A DNA stretch of 47,548 nt from positions 1-47,548 of the forward strand of contig JADFIR010000023.1 in assembly GCA_022566535.1 (NCBI GenBank), written 5' to 3'. A program made the translations under genes and the position numbers. This stretch comes from Planctomycetota bacterium. Lineage in GTDB: Bacteria; Planctomycetota; Phycisphaerae; Phycisphaerales; SM1A02. Positions 1 through 8,388 of this stretch are shown here, piece after piece; within the stretch, counting starts at the first letter, position 1, and every line of letters begins with the position of its first letter. The notes below the pieces were generated by a model. That model made no database searches. It was not told the DNA's origin and saw only the letters and a list, made by a program, of their open reading frames with translations.

Positions 1-1
1 C

Positions 2-985
2 AACCATTACGATGCGGTCTTCCCCGCCGTCGATTGCGGCACCCAGGTCGCGTACTACTTCAGCGCCGAGACCACGACCGGCCAGGAAGTGGTTACGCCG
101 AATGGAGCGCCGGCCAACAGCTTTGCGACGCTCAGCGCCACCTCGCTGGTTGTGACGTTCCTTGACGACTTTGAAAACGATCTGGGGTGGACGGTGACGA
201 ACACCGGCGGATTGAGCGACGGGCCATGGGAGCGTGGCATTCCTGCCGGTGGCGGCGACCGCGGGGACCCACCCACCGATGCCGATGGCTCGGGCCAGTG
301 CTATGTCACTGACAACGCCGATGGCAACAGCGATGTTGACGACGGCTTCACCACGCTCACCTCGCCGGTCATGGACGCTACCGTCGGCACGCCGATCATC
401 TCCTATTACCGCTGGTTCTCCAACACCGAGGGCAGCAGCCCGTTCCAGGATATCTTTGTGGTGGAGGTTTCGGATGACGGCGGCTCGAGCTGGGTGAGCT
501 TGGAGACCGTCGGTCCCGCCGGGCCGGAGGTGGGTGGCGGCTGGTTCCTCAAGGAGTTCCCCATTGCCGACTTCGTCGAGCTGACCGATCAGTTCCGCAT
601 TCGCTTCATTGCCTCGGATACCGACCCGCAATCGATCGTCGAAGCCGGCGTGGATGCAGTGCAGCTCACCGAGGTCGTGTGTGAGCCGCTGCCTAACACC
701 GCCGACATGTCCGGTCCGCTCGGCCCCGGCTTCCCCGACGGATGCGTTGACGCGTTCGACCTCGGGACGCTGCTGGGTGCGTGGTGCTCCGCGGCGAGCG
801 ACCCAGACCCGCCCGGCGACCTAGACCCGCCCTGCGAGGGCTGCACCTCCCCGAACTTCGCCCTGGCGGACATCACCGGTGCGTTCAATTTGCCGGATGG
901 GTGTGTAGATGCGTTCGACCTGGCGAAGCTGCTGGCGGAGTGGTGCTCCGTCGACGGCGGCAACCCCTGCGGCACCTGCTTCTAG
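2..985 (+). CDS. Secreted dockerin-tailed protein, C-terminal part only
   Basis: The reading frame is open from base 2 to the TAG at 983-985, so the gene starts before the window; 327 residues are visible. From about residue 55 a beta-sandwich-like region opens with DDFENDLGWTVTN and runs to about residue 225. The tail carries two nearly identical dockerin-like segments, DGCVDAFDLGTLLGAWC and DGCVDAFDLAKLLAEWC, with calcium-loop-type Asp residues and paired cysteines. Dockerin-like tails of this kind are common on exported planctomycete proteins and are thought to mediate attachment or stabilise the tail. A catalytic domain, often a peptidase, commonly precedes this layout, but none can be seen here, so the enzymatic role is unknown. 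A hairpin repeat follows 25 bases after the stop. Confidence 0.85.
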   Translation, partial: NHYDAVFPAVDCGTQVAYYFSAETTTGQEVVTPNGAPANSFATLSATSLVVTFLDDFENDLGWTVTNTGGLSDGPWERGIPAGGGDRGDPPTDADGSGQCYVTDNADGNSDVDDGFTTLTSPVMDATVGTPIISYYRWFSNTEGSSPFQDIFVVEVSDDGGSSWVSLETVGPAGPEVGGGWFLKEFPIADFVELTDQFRIRFIASDTDPQSIVEAGVDAVQLTEVVCEPLPNTADMSGPLGPGFPDGCVDAFDLGTLLGAWCSAASDPDPPGDLDPPCEGCTSPNFALADITGAFNLPDGCVDAFDLAKLLAEWCSVDGGNPCGTCF

Positions 986-1009
986 GGCGGTTGCGAAGCA
1001 ACTGGAGCG

Positions 1010-1041
1010 ACCGTTCCGAGCCGCGATCGTGAGGGAGCGGT
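1010..1041. repeat. GAGCC-core hairpin repeat, copy C
   Basis: ACCGTTCC at 1010-1017 pairs with GGAGCGGT at 1034-1041 (one G-T wobble) around a loop starting GAGCCGCGATCG. The loop core resembles those of two other hairpins in this window (7353-7394 and 9002-9043). It lies 25 bases past a stop codon, where a transcript-end hairpin would sit. The rest of 986-1250 shows nothing recognisable. Confidence 0.5.
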
Positions 1042-1250
1042 GGGTGGACGGCTTGCTGACGCGCGCGGCTCGTTAGGACCGCTACACATTCGGTGCAACG
1101 GCTCTCGTGGCAACTGGGGTTGAGGATAGACCTCGCGCTTGATACTCGGCTTCGGTGATGATGGGCATGTAGAGCTGCATGCGAATGCAGCGTTAGGGCA
1201 AGGCGTCGCCAGCGAGTCCACAAAGAGCTTCGTCGGCCTATGCTTCGCAT

Positions 1251-2183
1251 GTGCGAGCGACGACGAACCTCCAAGACGCGACTGCGGTCATCGAGCTGTT
1301 CGACCAGGCGGCCCAGACCCTGCGGTCATCACCTCTTCGCGCCGGCTCGACGATGCATCTGCCTGGGCACGGTCGGCTGCTCGCCACGGGCGATTTACAC
1401 GACAATCCCGATCACCTCAGGAAGATTGTCCACCTCGCTCGCCTGGAAGATTCGCCTCAGCATTGCCTTGTCCTGCACGAGATCATTCACAGCGATCGGC
1501 TGATCAATGGCGTGGACCTCAGCCACCGGATGCTCTTGCGTGTGGCCGACCTGCTGGTTAAGTATCCTCGCCAAGTGCACGTCCTGCTGGCCAATCACGA
1601 GCTGGCCCAGATGACCGGCCGGGGTGTATCCAAGGGAGCGGGCAACAGCATCGAGCTGTTCAATGGCGGACTGGCGTTCGTGTTCGGCGATCAATGGGAC
1701 GCCGTGGCGGAGGCGGTCAATCGGTTCATCCGGGCCATGCCGCTGGCCGTGATGAGCGCGTCAGGCCTGTTGTGCTCCCATTCCTTGGCGGCGCCCCCAG
1801 CGATGGATCTCTTTGACCCCGACGTGCTCCATCGCGAGCTGACGGACGAGGACTATCGGCCCGGTGATGGCTCAGCGTACATGATGGTGTGGGGGCGCGG
1901 ATATAGCGACCAGCAAGTCGAGCTGCTCGCCAAGCGGTGGGGCGTCAAGCTCTTTTGCCTGGGCCATGTTCACGCGGACGCCGGCGCGGCGACGCGAGGC
2001 CGGCGAGTGATCGTGCTCAACAGTGACCACGAGTTGGCGTCCGTGCTGCCGATTGACCTGGCTTGTGTCCCCACCGCCGAGGAGGCGATCCTTTCAGCAG
2101 TTCGGCTCCGGGCAATCGCGTTGCCACAACAACCGCAAAGATTCACCGCCCAGACACAGAAACCACAGAGCAGCAAGCCATGA
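1251..2183 (+). CDS. Calcineurin-like metallophosphoesterase
   Basis: The 310-residue protein has the ordered metal-site motifs of the calcineurin-like phosphoesterase superfamily: ATGDLHDN near residue 45, LLANHE (the GNHE position, with Ala for Gly) near 115, CSHS near 168 and GHVHADAG near 235. The family hydrolyses phosphomono- or diesters with two divalent metals; the substrate cannot be told from sequence. The GTG at 1251 is the furthest start; an ATG at 1353 just before the first motif is an alternative, and neither has a clear ribosome site. The last dozen residues (QTQKPQSSKP) are encoded by one arm of a degenerate inverted repeat at 2141-2258 and are probably an acquired tail. tsaB follows after about 100 bases. 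Confidence 0.85.
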   Translation: MRATTNLQDATAVIELFDQAAQTLRSSPLRAGSTMHLPGHGRLLATGDLHDNPDHLRKIVHLARLEDSPQHCLVLHEIIHSDRLINGVDLSHRMLLRVADLLVKYPRQVHVLLANHELAQMTGRGVSKGAGNSIELFNGGLAFVFGDQWDAVAEAVNRFIRAMPLAVMSASGLLCSHSLAAPPAMDLFDPDVLHRELTDEDYRPGDGSAYMMVWGRGYSDQQVELLAKRWGVKLFCLGHVHADAGAATRGRRVIVLNSDHELASVLPIDLACVPTAEEAILSAVRLRAIALPQQPQRFTAQTQKPQSSKP

Positions 2184-2258
2184 CTCAGAAAGCGGTTGAC
2201 GATCGTGCCTCTGTGCCTCTTGCGTCTCCGTGCTCTGGGCCGCTGGGTGGTGATGAAT
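2141..2258. repeat. Degenerate inverted repeat, CACAGAG type
   Basis: The left arm (about 2141-2170, attcaccgcccagacacaga onward) and the reverse complement of the right arm (about 2209-2258) share the caccRcccag...cacagag pattern but differ by many small changes. The pattern is like the clean 29-bp inverted repeat around the GxxExxY gene at 35041-35511. Only about 40 bases separate the arms, so this may be a collapsed copy that lost its gene. Confidence 0.35.
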
Positions 2259-2280
2259 GATGGAGAATCGAGGTGTGGCG

Positions 2281-2964
2281 ATGGCGCAACCCGTACTCCT
2301 GGCCATCGAGACTTCTCAGCGGCAAGGCGGTGTGGCTATACGCGATCGTCGAGGTCGAACGCATGTCGAGCAGCTTGCCTCCACCTTGCGACAGGATGAC
2401 GATCTGCTTGGAGCGATTGACCGGCTCTATGCCCGTCTTAAGCTGAAGCCCAAGGCGACGGAGGCGGTCGGCGTGTCGATCGGCCCGGGGGCCTTTACCG
2501 GACTGCGGATCGCCGTGAGTACCGTCAAGATGATCTGCGAAGCGCTGGGCACGAAGATCATCGCGGTGCCCAGCGCGTTGGTGGCGGCGGCGTCATATGA
2601 GGGGCCGGGGCCGATCCTCGTCGCCCTGGCAGCGAAAGGACCGACGGCATGGGTCACGCAGTTGGACCGAGTCGGCGGTCTGTGGCAGATCATCGGCGAC
2701 GGACAGCTCATCGATGCCGATTCGCTCGGCCTGGATCAGATCAAAGCATTGTTCGCTGATGAGCACCTGCCTCAGAAAATGCGGGCCAAGTGTGAGCAGG
2801 CGGCGGTGCGAGTTGTCGAGCCGATGTTCGATCCACGCGCGTGCCTAGCCGTTGCCGCGCATCGGCTGGACCAAGGCAGCACGACGGACCCGCTGGCTCT
2901 GGGGCCTCTGTATCCACGCCAGCCGGAGGCGGTCGCGGTCTGGGAACGCCGGCACCCGTCCTAG
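2281..2964 (+). CDS. tsaB: tRNA threonylcarbamoyladenosine biosynthesis protein TsaB
   Basis: TsaB is the partner of TsaD in making N6-threonylcarbamoyladenosine at position 37 of ANN-decoding tRNAs in the cytoplasm. The protein opens with LLAIETSQRQGGVAI, carries the ASKHA-type signature GPGAFTGLRIAVSTVK near residue 75 and ends with PLYPRQPEAVAVW, all typical of the family; 227 residues is the normal length. I chose the ATG at 2281 because GAGGTG lies five bases upstream and the family begins close to this point; a double ATG at 2257/2260 is an alternative. The catalytic partner tsaD is not in the window. Confidence 0.93.
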   Translation: MAQPVLLAIETSQRQGGVAIRDRRGRTHVEQLASTLRQDDDLLGAIDRLYARLKLKPKATEAVGVSIGPGAFTGLRIAVSTVKMICEALGTKIIAVPSALVAAASYEGPGPILVALAAKGPTAWVTQLDRVGGLWQIIGDGQLIDADSLGLDQIKALFADEHLPQKMRAKCEQAAVRVVEPMFDPRACLAVAAHRLDQGSTTDPLALGPLYPRQPEAVAVWERRHPS

Positions 2965-3160
2965 ACCCGACCGAGATGGAGTCCCAGAACCCGCTCAGGT
3001 GCGCGAGTTGTGACCTTTGCGCGGGATGGGCAGCAGCGGCGCCGGCCTGACGCTGAAGTTCCCGGCAGCCGTAACCGATCCATAACTCTGGCAATCTGCA
3101 ATGGTTGCGGCAATCTGGGACATCCATTGGGGCATACAATTCAACGAGGCTGGGCTGGTC

Positions 3161-3757
3161 ATGGCTAAAGGCAGTGGGACAAAGTCTTGGTCCAAAAAGC
3201 AGGTGTTCACGACCGGCGAAGCCGCTGAGATATGCAAGGTCTCCCAGCAAACCATCATTCGCTGTTTCGACAACGGGCGGCTCCATGGCTTCCGGGTGCC
3301 GGGCTCGCGGTTTCGGCGAATTCCGCGGGGTGAACTGCTGCGGTTCATGAAGGCCAACGACATCCCGATCGATGGGTTGGAGAGCACCCGGAAACGGGTG
3401 TTAGTGGTGGATGACGATGAGCAGATTCTTGATCTATTCCTCGATGTGTTCGGTCGCGACGATCGCTTCGAGGTCAAGACCGCGAAAACCGGATACGACG
3501 CCGGGCTGCTCACCGAGAAGTTCAAACCACATCTGATCCTGCTTGACTACATGTTGCCGGACATCAACGGCAACCTGGTCTGCGAGCGAGTTCGCGCCAA
3601 CGCCGATCTTGCTGATACCAGGATCATCATCGTCTCCGGCGTCGTGAAGCAGGATGAGATCGACGCCCTGCTCCACAATGGCGCCGACGAGTTCTTCAAA
3701 AAGCCGTTCAATATTGACGAGCTTGTCAAGCGGGTAACGGAACTGCTCGACGTGTGA
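3161..3757 (+). CDS. HTH (excisionase/MerR-like) domain fused to response regulator receiver
   Basis: Residues about 12-60 (FTTGEAAEICKVSQQTIIRC and following) form an excisionase/MerR-type helix-turn-helix, and residues about 78-198 form a CheY-like receiver. The receiver looks intact: acidic pair in VLVVDDDEQ, phospho-acceptor Asp in LILLDYMLPD, Ser in IIIVSG and Lys in FFKKPF. The DNA-binding domain sits N-terminal of the receiver, the reverse of the usual OmpR/NarL order. The stop codon directly abuts the GTG start of the histidine kinase at 3758, so the two are very likely co-transcribed partners. The ATG at 3161 is preferred because upstream residues look non-coding; the frame extends to 3101. 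Confidence 0.88.
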   Translation: MAKGSGTKSWSKKQVFTTGEAAEICKVSQQTIIRCFDNGRLHGFRVPGSRFRRIPRGELLRFMKANDIPIDGLESTRKRVLVVDDDEQILDLFLDVFGRDDRFEVKTAKTGYDAGLLTEKFKPHLILLDYMLPDINGNLVCERVRANADLADTRIIIVSGVVKQDEIDALLHNGADEFFKKPFNIDELVKRVTELLDV

Positions 3758-6064
3758 GTGGGGGATCGCCAAATTGAACTGGCGTCGGGAGCCGGTGATC
3801 TCGTGGCAAGCCGTCAGATGAATCAACAGAGGCGCGTCGAGCTGATCTTGCAGCAGTTGGATCAGTTGCCGACGCTCAGCTCAGTGGCCATCCGGCTGCT
3901 CGACCTGACTGCGGCCGAAGATTCCGACGCGAAGGATGTCATCGGGCTTGTCTCGTCGGACCCGGCCTTGTGTAGCAAGGTGTTGAAGTTGTGTCGCTGC
4001 ATGGCTGGGGGTCGGGCGCGGCAGGTCACCACCATCGACCGTGCGGTGGTGCTTGTCGGGTTCGACGCATTGCGCAGTGCCGTGCTCTCGGTTCAGGTGT
4101 TTGAGATATTCGACGGGGTCGTCAGTCCCGGGGGCGAGCAGCGGACCGAGCCGGCGGTCTTCGATCGGCAGATGTTCTGGCATCACAGTATCGCGGTGGC
4201 GGTGGTTTGTGAGCACATCGCCGCAAGCACCAGCGGCCCCGGCAAGATCCAGCGTGGCGAGGCCTTTACCTGCGGACTGTTGCACGATCTTGGTCTGCTC
4301 GCTCTGCATGTTGCGATGCCCAAAGGCTTTGATCGCGTCTGCGAGCTCGCCGAATCGCACGGCAAGTCGTTGGATCATGCCTGCAGGCGAATCATCGGAA
4401 TCGGCGGTTGCCTCGCCGGCAAGCGACTCGCGGAACATTGGCAACTGCCGCAGCGCATGATCGACGTGATTTGGCTACACGGTCAGCCGGTCAATGCGCT
4501 TCCGGACGGGCCGAACCGGCCTCTGATCGCGCTGGTTTCCCTGGCCGATGCGATCGCCCGGCGCCAGCACCTCACCCCCGCTGGCCATGCCCCGCAAGGC
4601 GAGGATATTCAGGGCATGTGTGACGAGATCGGCCTGGAGTATCGCGTGGTCGCTGAGATCATCCCTCGCCTTCACGATGAAGTTGCGCAGCGCGCCGAAG
4701 CGCTTGGGATGGGCGAGCAACACAGTGTCAACGTCCTGCTGCAATCGATCTGTCGGGCCAACGAGGTTCTCGGACGATCTCATGCGGCGATGCTGAAGCG
4801 AGCCGCCTCAACCGAGCGACAATCCTCGGTGCTCCAGGCCATCACGAAGTTTCACGACGCGACCGGGCCAGGGTCGGTCGAGCACGTTCTGGGCAGGGTC
4901 GTCGAATCGGCGCGAAGCGTGTTTGGGGACGGCCCGTTCTCGGTCCTCTACCAGGGCGGTGACGACGAACCCTGCCAGGTCTTCCATTTCTCCAGCGACG
5001 GTCGACTGCTTCGAAGCCGGGTGGTTGAGGTCCCGGCCGGCTCCGGGCGGCTTGCGGATCTCGACGGTGGGTTGCGGGCCTCGATGCGCGTGCAGGACGT
5101 GCTGCCCTGGCTGGGCGACTGCCTTTCACAGGGCGGCGATCAGCTCCAGACGTGGGTTCTTCCCCTGCCCTGTAGCCCGCACATCGCAGCAGCGCTGCTG
5201 CATGACCGATGCTTCGATACCGACCGAGAGCGCAAGACCCTCGACGCGCTGCTTCTTACCTGGGGCGCTGCCGTTGCCGCCGCCGCCGAGCACCAATCCG
5301 CCGGGCGACTTGCCGAGCAGTTTGCACAAGCCAATCGAACCTTGGCCGAAACCCGCGATACATTGGCTCAAGCCCAAGCCTTGGCATCATTGGGGGAGCT
5401 GGCGGCCGGTGCCGCCCACGAGATGAACAATCCGCTGGCGATCATCTCCGGGCGGTCGCAGCTGTTGGCCGGGCGATCACAAGATCCAGAACTCAAAGTC
5501 ATGGCAGAGCAGATCGTAGAGCAGTCGCATCACCTCAGCGACATGATCACTGCCTTACGAGACGTAGCCGAGCCGGCCATTCCCAACGTCCGTTTGTTCG
5601 ATCTTGCCGAGCTGCTGCACGAAATCGTGCGAAAGGTCAGTCCGAAAAGAAATGGAGATGTCCCGGTCAAACTCGTTATCGATGAAGAGCTTCCGCCCGT
5701 ATGTCTTGATCCGGATCACATCGCCAAGGCAGTGCACGAGTTGCTTCGTAACGCTTTGGAGGCCCAACCTTCACGGCAGATTGAGCTGCGGGTTCATATT
5801 GATCTACTGGATGACCGATTGATGATCCAGGTAACGGATGATGGGCCTGGGCTGAGTGATCACACCCTTGCCCACGCGTTTGATCCGTTCTTCAGTGACA
5901 AGCCCGCGGGTCGCGGGCCCGGCTTAGGGCTTGCAGTAGCGCGACGGCTGGTCGAAGCGCACCGCGGGCGGCTGACGCTGGAGAACGCCGCCGATGGAGG
6001 GGCCGTAGCCACCATTTGGCTTGGTGCCTGGCGGGGGACGCAAGCGCAGCGCGGCGTGGCATGA
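3758..6064 (+). CDS. HDOD-domain sensor histidine kinase
   Basis: In a 768-residue frame, residues about 30-230 form an HDOD domain (LPTLSSVAIRLLDLT..., LLHDLGLLALHVAMP), about 360-520 a poorly conserved GAF-like region, about 525-545 a coiled coil and about 540-765 a kinase core. The phospho-accepting His is His554 in AAHEMNNPLAI; the ATPase domain shows HELLRNALEA (N box), DDGPGL (G1), FDPFF (F box) and GPGLGLAVARRLVEAHRG (G2). HDOD domains are non-catalytic signalling modules, and their fusion to a kinase suggests a cytoplasmic sensor, since no membrane segment is seen. The GTG at 3758 touches the preceding stop; GTG 3803 or ATG 3818 may be the true start. Likely partner: the HTH-receiver protein upstream. 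Confidence 0.88.
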   Translation: MGDRQIELASGAGDLVASRQMNQQRRVELILQQLDQLPTLSSVAIRLLDLTAAEDSDAKDVIGLVSSDPALCSKVLKLCRCMAGGRARQVTTIDRAVVLVGFDALRSAVLSVQVFEIFDGVVSPGGEQRTEPAVFDRQMFWHHSIAVAVVCEHIAASTSGPGKIQRGEAFTCGLLHDLGLLALHVAMPKGFDRVCELAESHGKSLDHACRRIIGIGGCLAGKRLAEHWQLPQRMIDVIWLHGQPVNALPDGPNRPLIALVSLADAIARRQHLTPAGHAPQGEDIQGMCDEIGLEYRVVAEIIPRLHDEVAQRAEALGMGEQHSVNVLLQSICRANEVLGRSHAAMLKRAASTERQSSVLQAITKFHDATGPGSVEHVLGRVVESARSVFGDGPFSVLYQGGDDEPCQVFHFSSDGRLLRSRVVEVPAGSGRLADLDGGLRASMRVQDVLPWLGDCLSQGGDQLQTWVLPLPCSPHIAAALLHDRCFDTDRERKTLDALLLTWGAAVAAAAEHQSAGRLAEQFAQANRTLAETRDTLAQAQALASLGELAAGAAHEMNNPLAIISGRSQLLAGRSQDPELKVMAEQIVEQSHHLSDMITALRDVAEPAIPNVRLFDLAELLHEIVRKVSPKRNGDVPVKLVIDEELPPVCLDPDHIAKAVHELLRNALEAQPSRQIELRVHIDLLDDRLMIQVTDDGPGLSDHTLAHAFDPFFSDKPAGRGPGLGLAVARRLVEAHRGRLTLENAADGGAVATIWLGAWRGTQAQRGVA

Positions 6065-6151
6065 CGCCGTGTGCGGGGTACTGGGTGGTCAGCCGGCCGC
6101 AGAAGGGGTCCGACTGATCGCTGGGTCGTTGCTTGGAGGAGGGAGCGTCCG

Positions 6152-7300
6152 ATGGAATCATTGGAGCGAGAGATTGCCGAAGCCTTCACCGAGCAGCCGC
6201 CCAAGCACGAGCCGGGGCGCATCCTCATTGCCGGTAGCCCAAGCGAAAGCCGCAGCGCCTTGGTGAAGAAGCTAACCGAGCGCGGCCATCGATGCATTTG
6301 CGTCTGCGGACTTCACGAAGCTCACGCTTCTCTTGTCCGCGGGCGATTCAATCTGGTGCTGATGGATCTGGCGCTGCCTGATGGCGACGGCCTGGAGCTG
6401 GCCCGATCACTCCAGCAGACCTCGCCGTCCACCAAGTCGATCGTGTTCTCTCAGAGCAAATCATTCCCCAAGGCTGTGGAGGCCCTGCACTGCGGCGTCG
6501 TTGATTTCGTCAGCATTCCGGTTGACCTGGATGATCTTGTGCAGCGCATCGAATCGGCTTTGGCCAAGTCGCAGGCGGACCGGCAGCGCGAGGAGCGACT
6601 GGCCAGACTCAAGCGCGTGTGCAAGAAGCTCGTCGCAGCCCGCCAAGAAGTGTCGCAGCACCTGGACACGCTCTGTAAGGATCTGGTGACCGCATACCAG
6701 GACGTATCCGTGCAGATGAGTGAGGTTGCCATGGCCAGCGAGTTCCGCACGTTGCTGAAGCAGGAACTCGACGTCGAAGAGCTGCTTCGCACAGCGCTTG
6801 AATATCTGCTGGCTAAGATCGGACCCACCAACGCAGCGGTGTTCCTCGCGGACGATCAGCTCAACTTCGACCTTGGCGCGTACGTGAACTACGACTGCCC
6901 GCGCGAAACGATCAGCGTGCTCCTGGATCACCTCTGCCAGGCGGTCTGCCCGCAAATGGCCGATGAGACCGAGCTCGTGTTGTTCGATGACGCCGATACC
7001 TTTGCCCAATTCATCGGCGCGGATGCGGGATTCCTTGCCGGCAGCCAGGTCGTCGCCCTATCCTGCTTGCACGAGGGAGAATGCCTCGCGGTGATCGTGC
7101 TGTTCCGCAGCAAGGATGATCCCTTTGGCGACGAGGTCTCGACCACGCTGGAGATTCTTCGATCAATCTTCGCCGAGCAGATCGCACACGTGCTGAAGGT
7201 GCATCATCGCGCTCGGCCTCAATGGCCAAGTGATCCCCCCGACGACGCATACGAACCCAACGACTACGACGAGTTCGGCTTCGGCGGCCTGGCGGCATAG
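6152..7300 (+). CDS. Degenerate receiver plus GAF domain protein
   Basis: This 382-residue protein has a receiver-like domain (about 25-140), a coiled coil (about 142-200, rich in Arg, Glu and Lys) and a GAF-like domain (about 205-355). The receiver keeps the phospho-acceptor Asp (LVLMDLALPDGDG) and the Ser in IVFSQS, but the N-terminal acidic pair is replaced (LIAGSPSES) and the conserved Lys-Pro is IP (FVSIPVDLDD), so normal aspartyl phosphorylation is doubtful. The ATG at 6152 follows a strong ribosome site (GGAGGAGGGAG at 6135-6145), which decides the start over the longer frame from 6071. It follows the HDOD kinase by 87 bases and probably belongs to the same signalling unit. Confidence 0.82.
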   Translation: MESLEREIAEAFTEQPPKHEPGRILIAGSPSESRSALVKKLTERGHRCICVCGLHEAHASLVRGRFNLVLMDLALPDGDGLELARSLQQTSPSTKSIVFSQSKSFPKAVEALHCGVVDFVSIPVDLDDLVQRIESALAKSQADRQREERLARLKRVCKKLVAARQEVSQHLDTLCKDLVTAYQDVSVQMSEVAMASEFRTLLKQELDVEELLRTALEYLLAKIGPTNAAVFLADDQLNFDLGAYVNYDCPRETISVLLDHLCQAVCPQMADETELVLFDDADTFAQFIGADAGFLAGSQVVALSCLHEGECLAVIVLFRSKDDPFGDEVSTTLEILRSIFAEQIAHVLKVHHRARPQWPSDPPDDAYEPNDYDEFGFGGLAA

Positions 7301-7352
7301 GCGCCGGGTGGCGACGTTGATCCGCCCGTGATGCCCGACCGTAAACAGCCCC

Positions 7353-7394
7353 GGCCGGGGAACGGTCCGTTGAGCCACGGCCGCCGGGCCGCAC
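7353..7394. repeat. GAGCC-core hairpin repeat, copy A
   Basis: The segment GGCCGGGGAACGGTCCGTTG continuing to GCCGGGCCGCAC is almost identical to 9002-9043 (about 39 of 42 bases). CGGTCCG pairs with CGGGCCG (one G-U wobble) around a loop containing GAGCCACGG. Similarity extends leftward to about 7331. It begins 52 bases after the stop of the receiver-GAF gene. Confidence 0.75.
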
Positions 7395-7665
7395 GTTCCT
7401 TCCCTGGAAGATGTATACCTACCGCAACCCCAGCACCCGACCGAACGCCGAATTGTTTACAAACCAGCCCTGGCGGCCCCGTAAGGGCTACTTTTTGCGC
7501 TGGCGCTGCGGTTTCGGACGGGTGACGGGTGACGGCTTCATGAGCGCCTTGCAGATAGCCTCTCGCCAGTCCTTATTCGGAGAGTTTGAGCCGGTCTGGG
7601 CCAGGGTCTGGACGATTCTTGCCCGTTTTGTCCGACATTTCTTGATCGCGCCATCTACCGGCCTA

Positions 7666-7690
7666 GCGGGTTCGATTCCCGCCTTGGGGA
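7666..7690 (+). other. tRNA 3'-end-like fragment
   Basis: GCGGG-TTCGATT-CCCGC at 7666-7682 is a textbook T arm, followed by CTTGGGGA like an acceptor strand plus discriminator. I find no matching 5' acceptor CCCCAAG and no D or anticodon arm upstream, so this is not an intact tRNA. Such fragments are often left where an element integrated into a tRNA gene; the HEPN cassette begins 225 bases downstream. Confidence 0.35.
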
Positions 7691-7776
7691 TTCGGCCTGT
7701 GATTCTGTGGAGGGAATCCGGGCTAGTCAAGGTCTGGTAACGCTAAAGTTGTACCCAATTTGCCCTGGGCGCTTGA

Positions 7777-7798
7777 TATCGGTAGTTGCAGACCGATA
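7777..7798. promoter_or_regulatory. Perfect inverted repeat upstream of HEPN cassette
   Basis: TATCGGT (7777-7783) and ACCGATA (7792-7798) form a perfect 7-bp inverted repeat with an 8-base spacer, 117 bases before the first cassette gene. A TTGATA-like -35 overlaps its left side. It could be an operator for autoregulation or an RNA hairpin; no regulator is shown to bind it. Confidence 0.35.
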
Positions 7799-7914
7799 CT
7801 GTACCATACTCCGACATGCAACCCACTAGGGTCTGTGGTACGTCAAAAGGAAGTACGATAGCGACCTGAAAGGATCCCTAGTGTAGTTGTGCGCACTTGA
7901 GAAGGTCCATCGCC

Positions 7915-8388
7915 ATGGCAAAGACAAAGACCCAACATGACCCTGTCCAGATCGATGCGCGGCGTGGTGATCAGCAGATCGTCTTCACCGACGAGGCGGA
8001 AGACCGCTTCGTAAAGTCGTGCCAGTGGGTCTTCGAGGTGGCAAGGCTCGGCATCAGCCGAGAGGTATGGTTGCATGAACTCCATGCGCTAATTGGCTAT
8101 GTGAGAGCGTGGGTTGATCAGAACAAGAATCGAATCGTGGCTTGCTATGCTGCGCCGCGGGATAATCAATTCGCGATTCTGGTCTCGCCTGTGTCGGATC
8201 GATACGATTTCGATCTAGCAAAGCAACTCACTGCGCTCGATGTTAAACTGTCGGAGAAATTTAAGGCATGCGCGTGTGATGTTCTGCAGATTCCGAAAGG
8301 CAGTTCAAAATTCCCAGACTCACAGGGCGCTCTGGTGATCTATGACGCCGTTTCAAGAACACAAACAGAAGTGGTTCCACAACCGTGA
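7915..8388 (+). CDS. Uncharacterised partner of HEPN-like protein
   Basis: I do not recognise this 157-residue protein. It has a basic/polar start (MAKTKTQHDP), a central helical part and a beta-rich segment, NRIVACYAAPRDNQFAILVS, that could be a ligand-binding or scaffold fold. The ATG at 7915 has a GAGAAGG ribosome site about ten bases upstream; an in-frame start at 7897 is less likely. Its 3' end overlaps the HEPN gene by 47 bases in another frame, so the two must be translated from one message. The order small gene then HEPN gene, with overlap, resembles a two-gene toxin-antitoxin layout, but it shows no nucleotidyltransferase motif of the MNT class. Base composition is poorer in GC than its neighbours, consistent with transfer. 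Confidence 0.6.
   Translation: MAKTKTQHDPVQIDARRGDQQIVFTDEAEDRFVKSCQWVFEVARLGISREVWLHELHALIGYVRAWVDQNKNRIVACYAAPRDNQFAILVSPVSDRYDFDLAKQLTALDVKLSEKFKACACDVLQIPKGSSKFPDSQGALVIYDAVSRTQTEVVPQP

Larger units (their letters stand above)
7301..7914. other. Gene-free accessory stretch, 614 bp
   Basis: No convincing protein is encoded; the 7411-7740 frame lacks family features. The stretch holds the hairpin repeat at 7353-7394, a tRNA T-arm-like segment at 7666-7682 and a perfect inverted repeat at 7777-7798 before the next gene pair. It reads as a boundary between the conserved signalling genes and an acquired cassette. Confidence 0.6.

Noticed and set aside
7666..7690. tmRNA 3' end
   Set aside because: The T arm fits, but there is no tag reading frame and no matching 5' acceptor strand upstream.
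7411..7740. 109-codon plus-strand frame and its minus-strand counterpart (7488-7730)
   Set aside because: It runs across the tRNA-like T arm, has no family features and no ribosome site; the AGIEPA reading on the minus strand is the usual antisense of a tRNA T arm.
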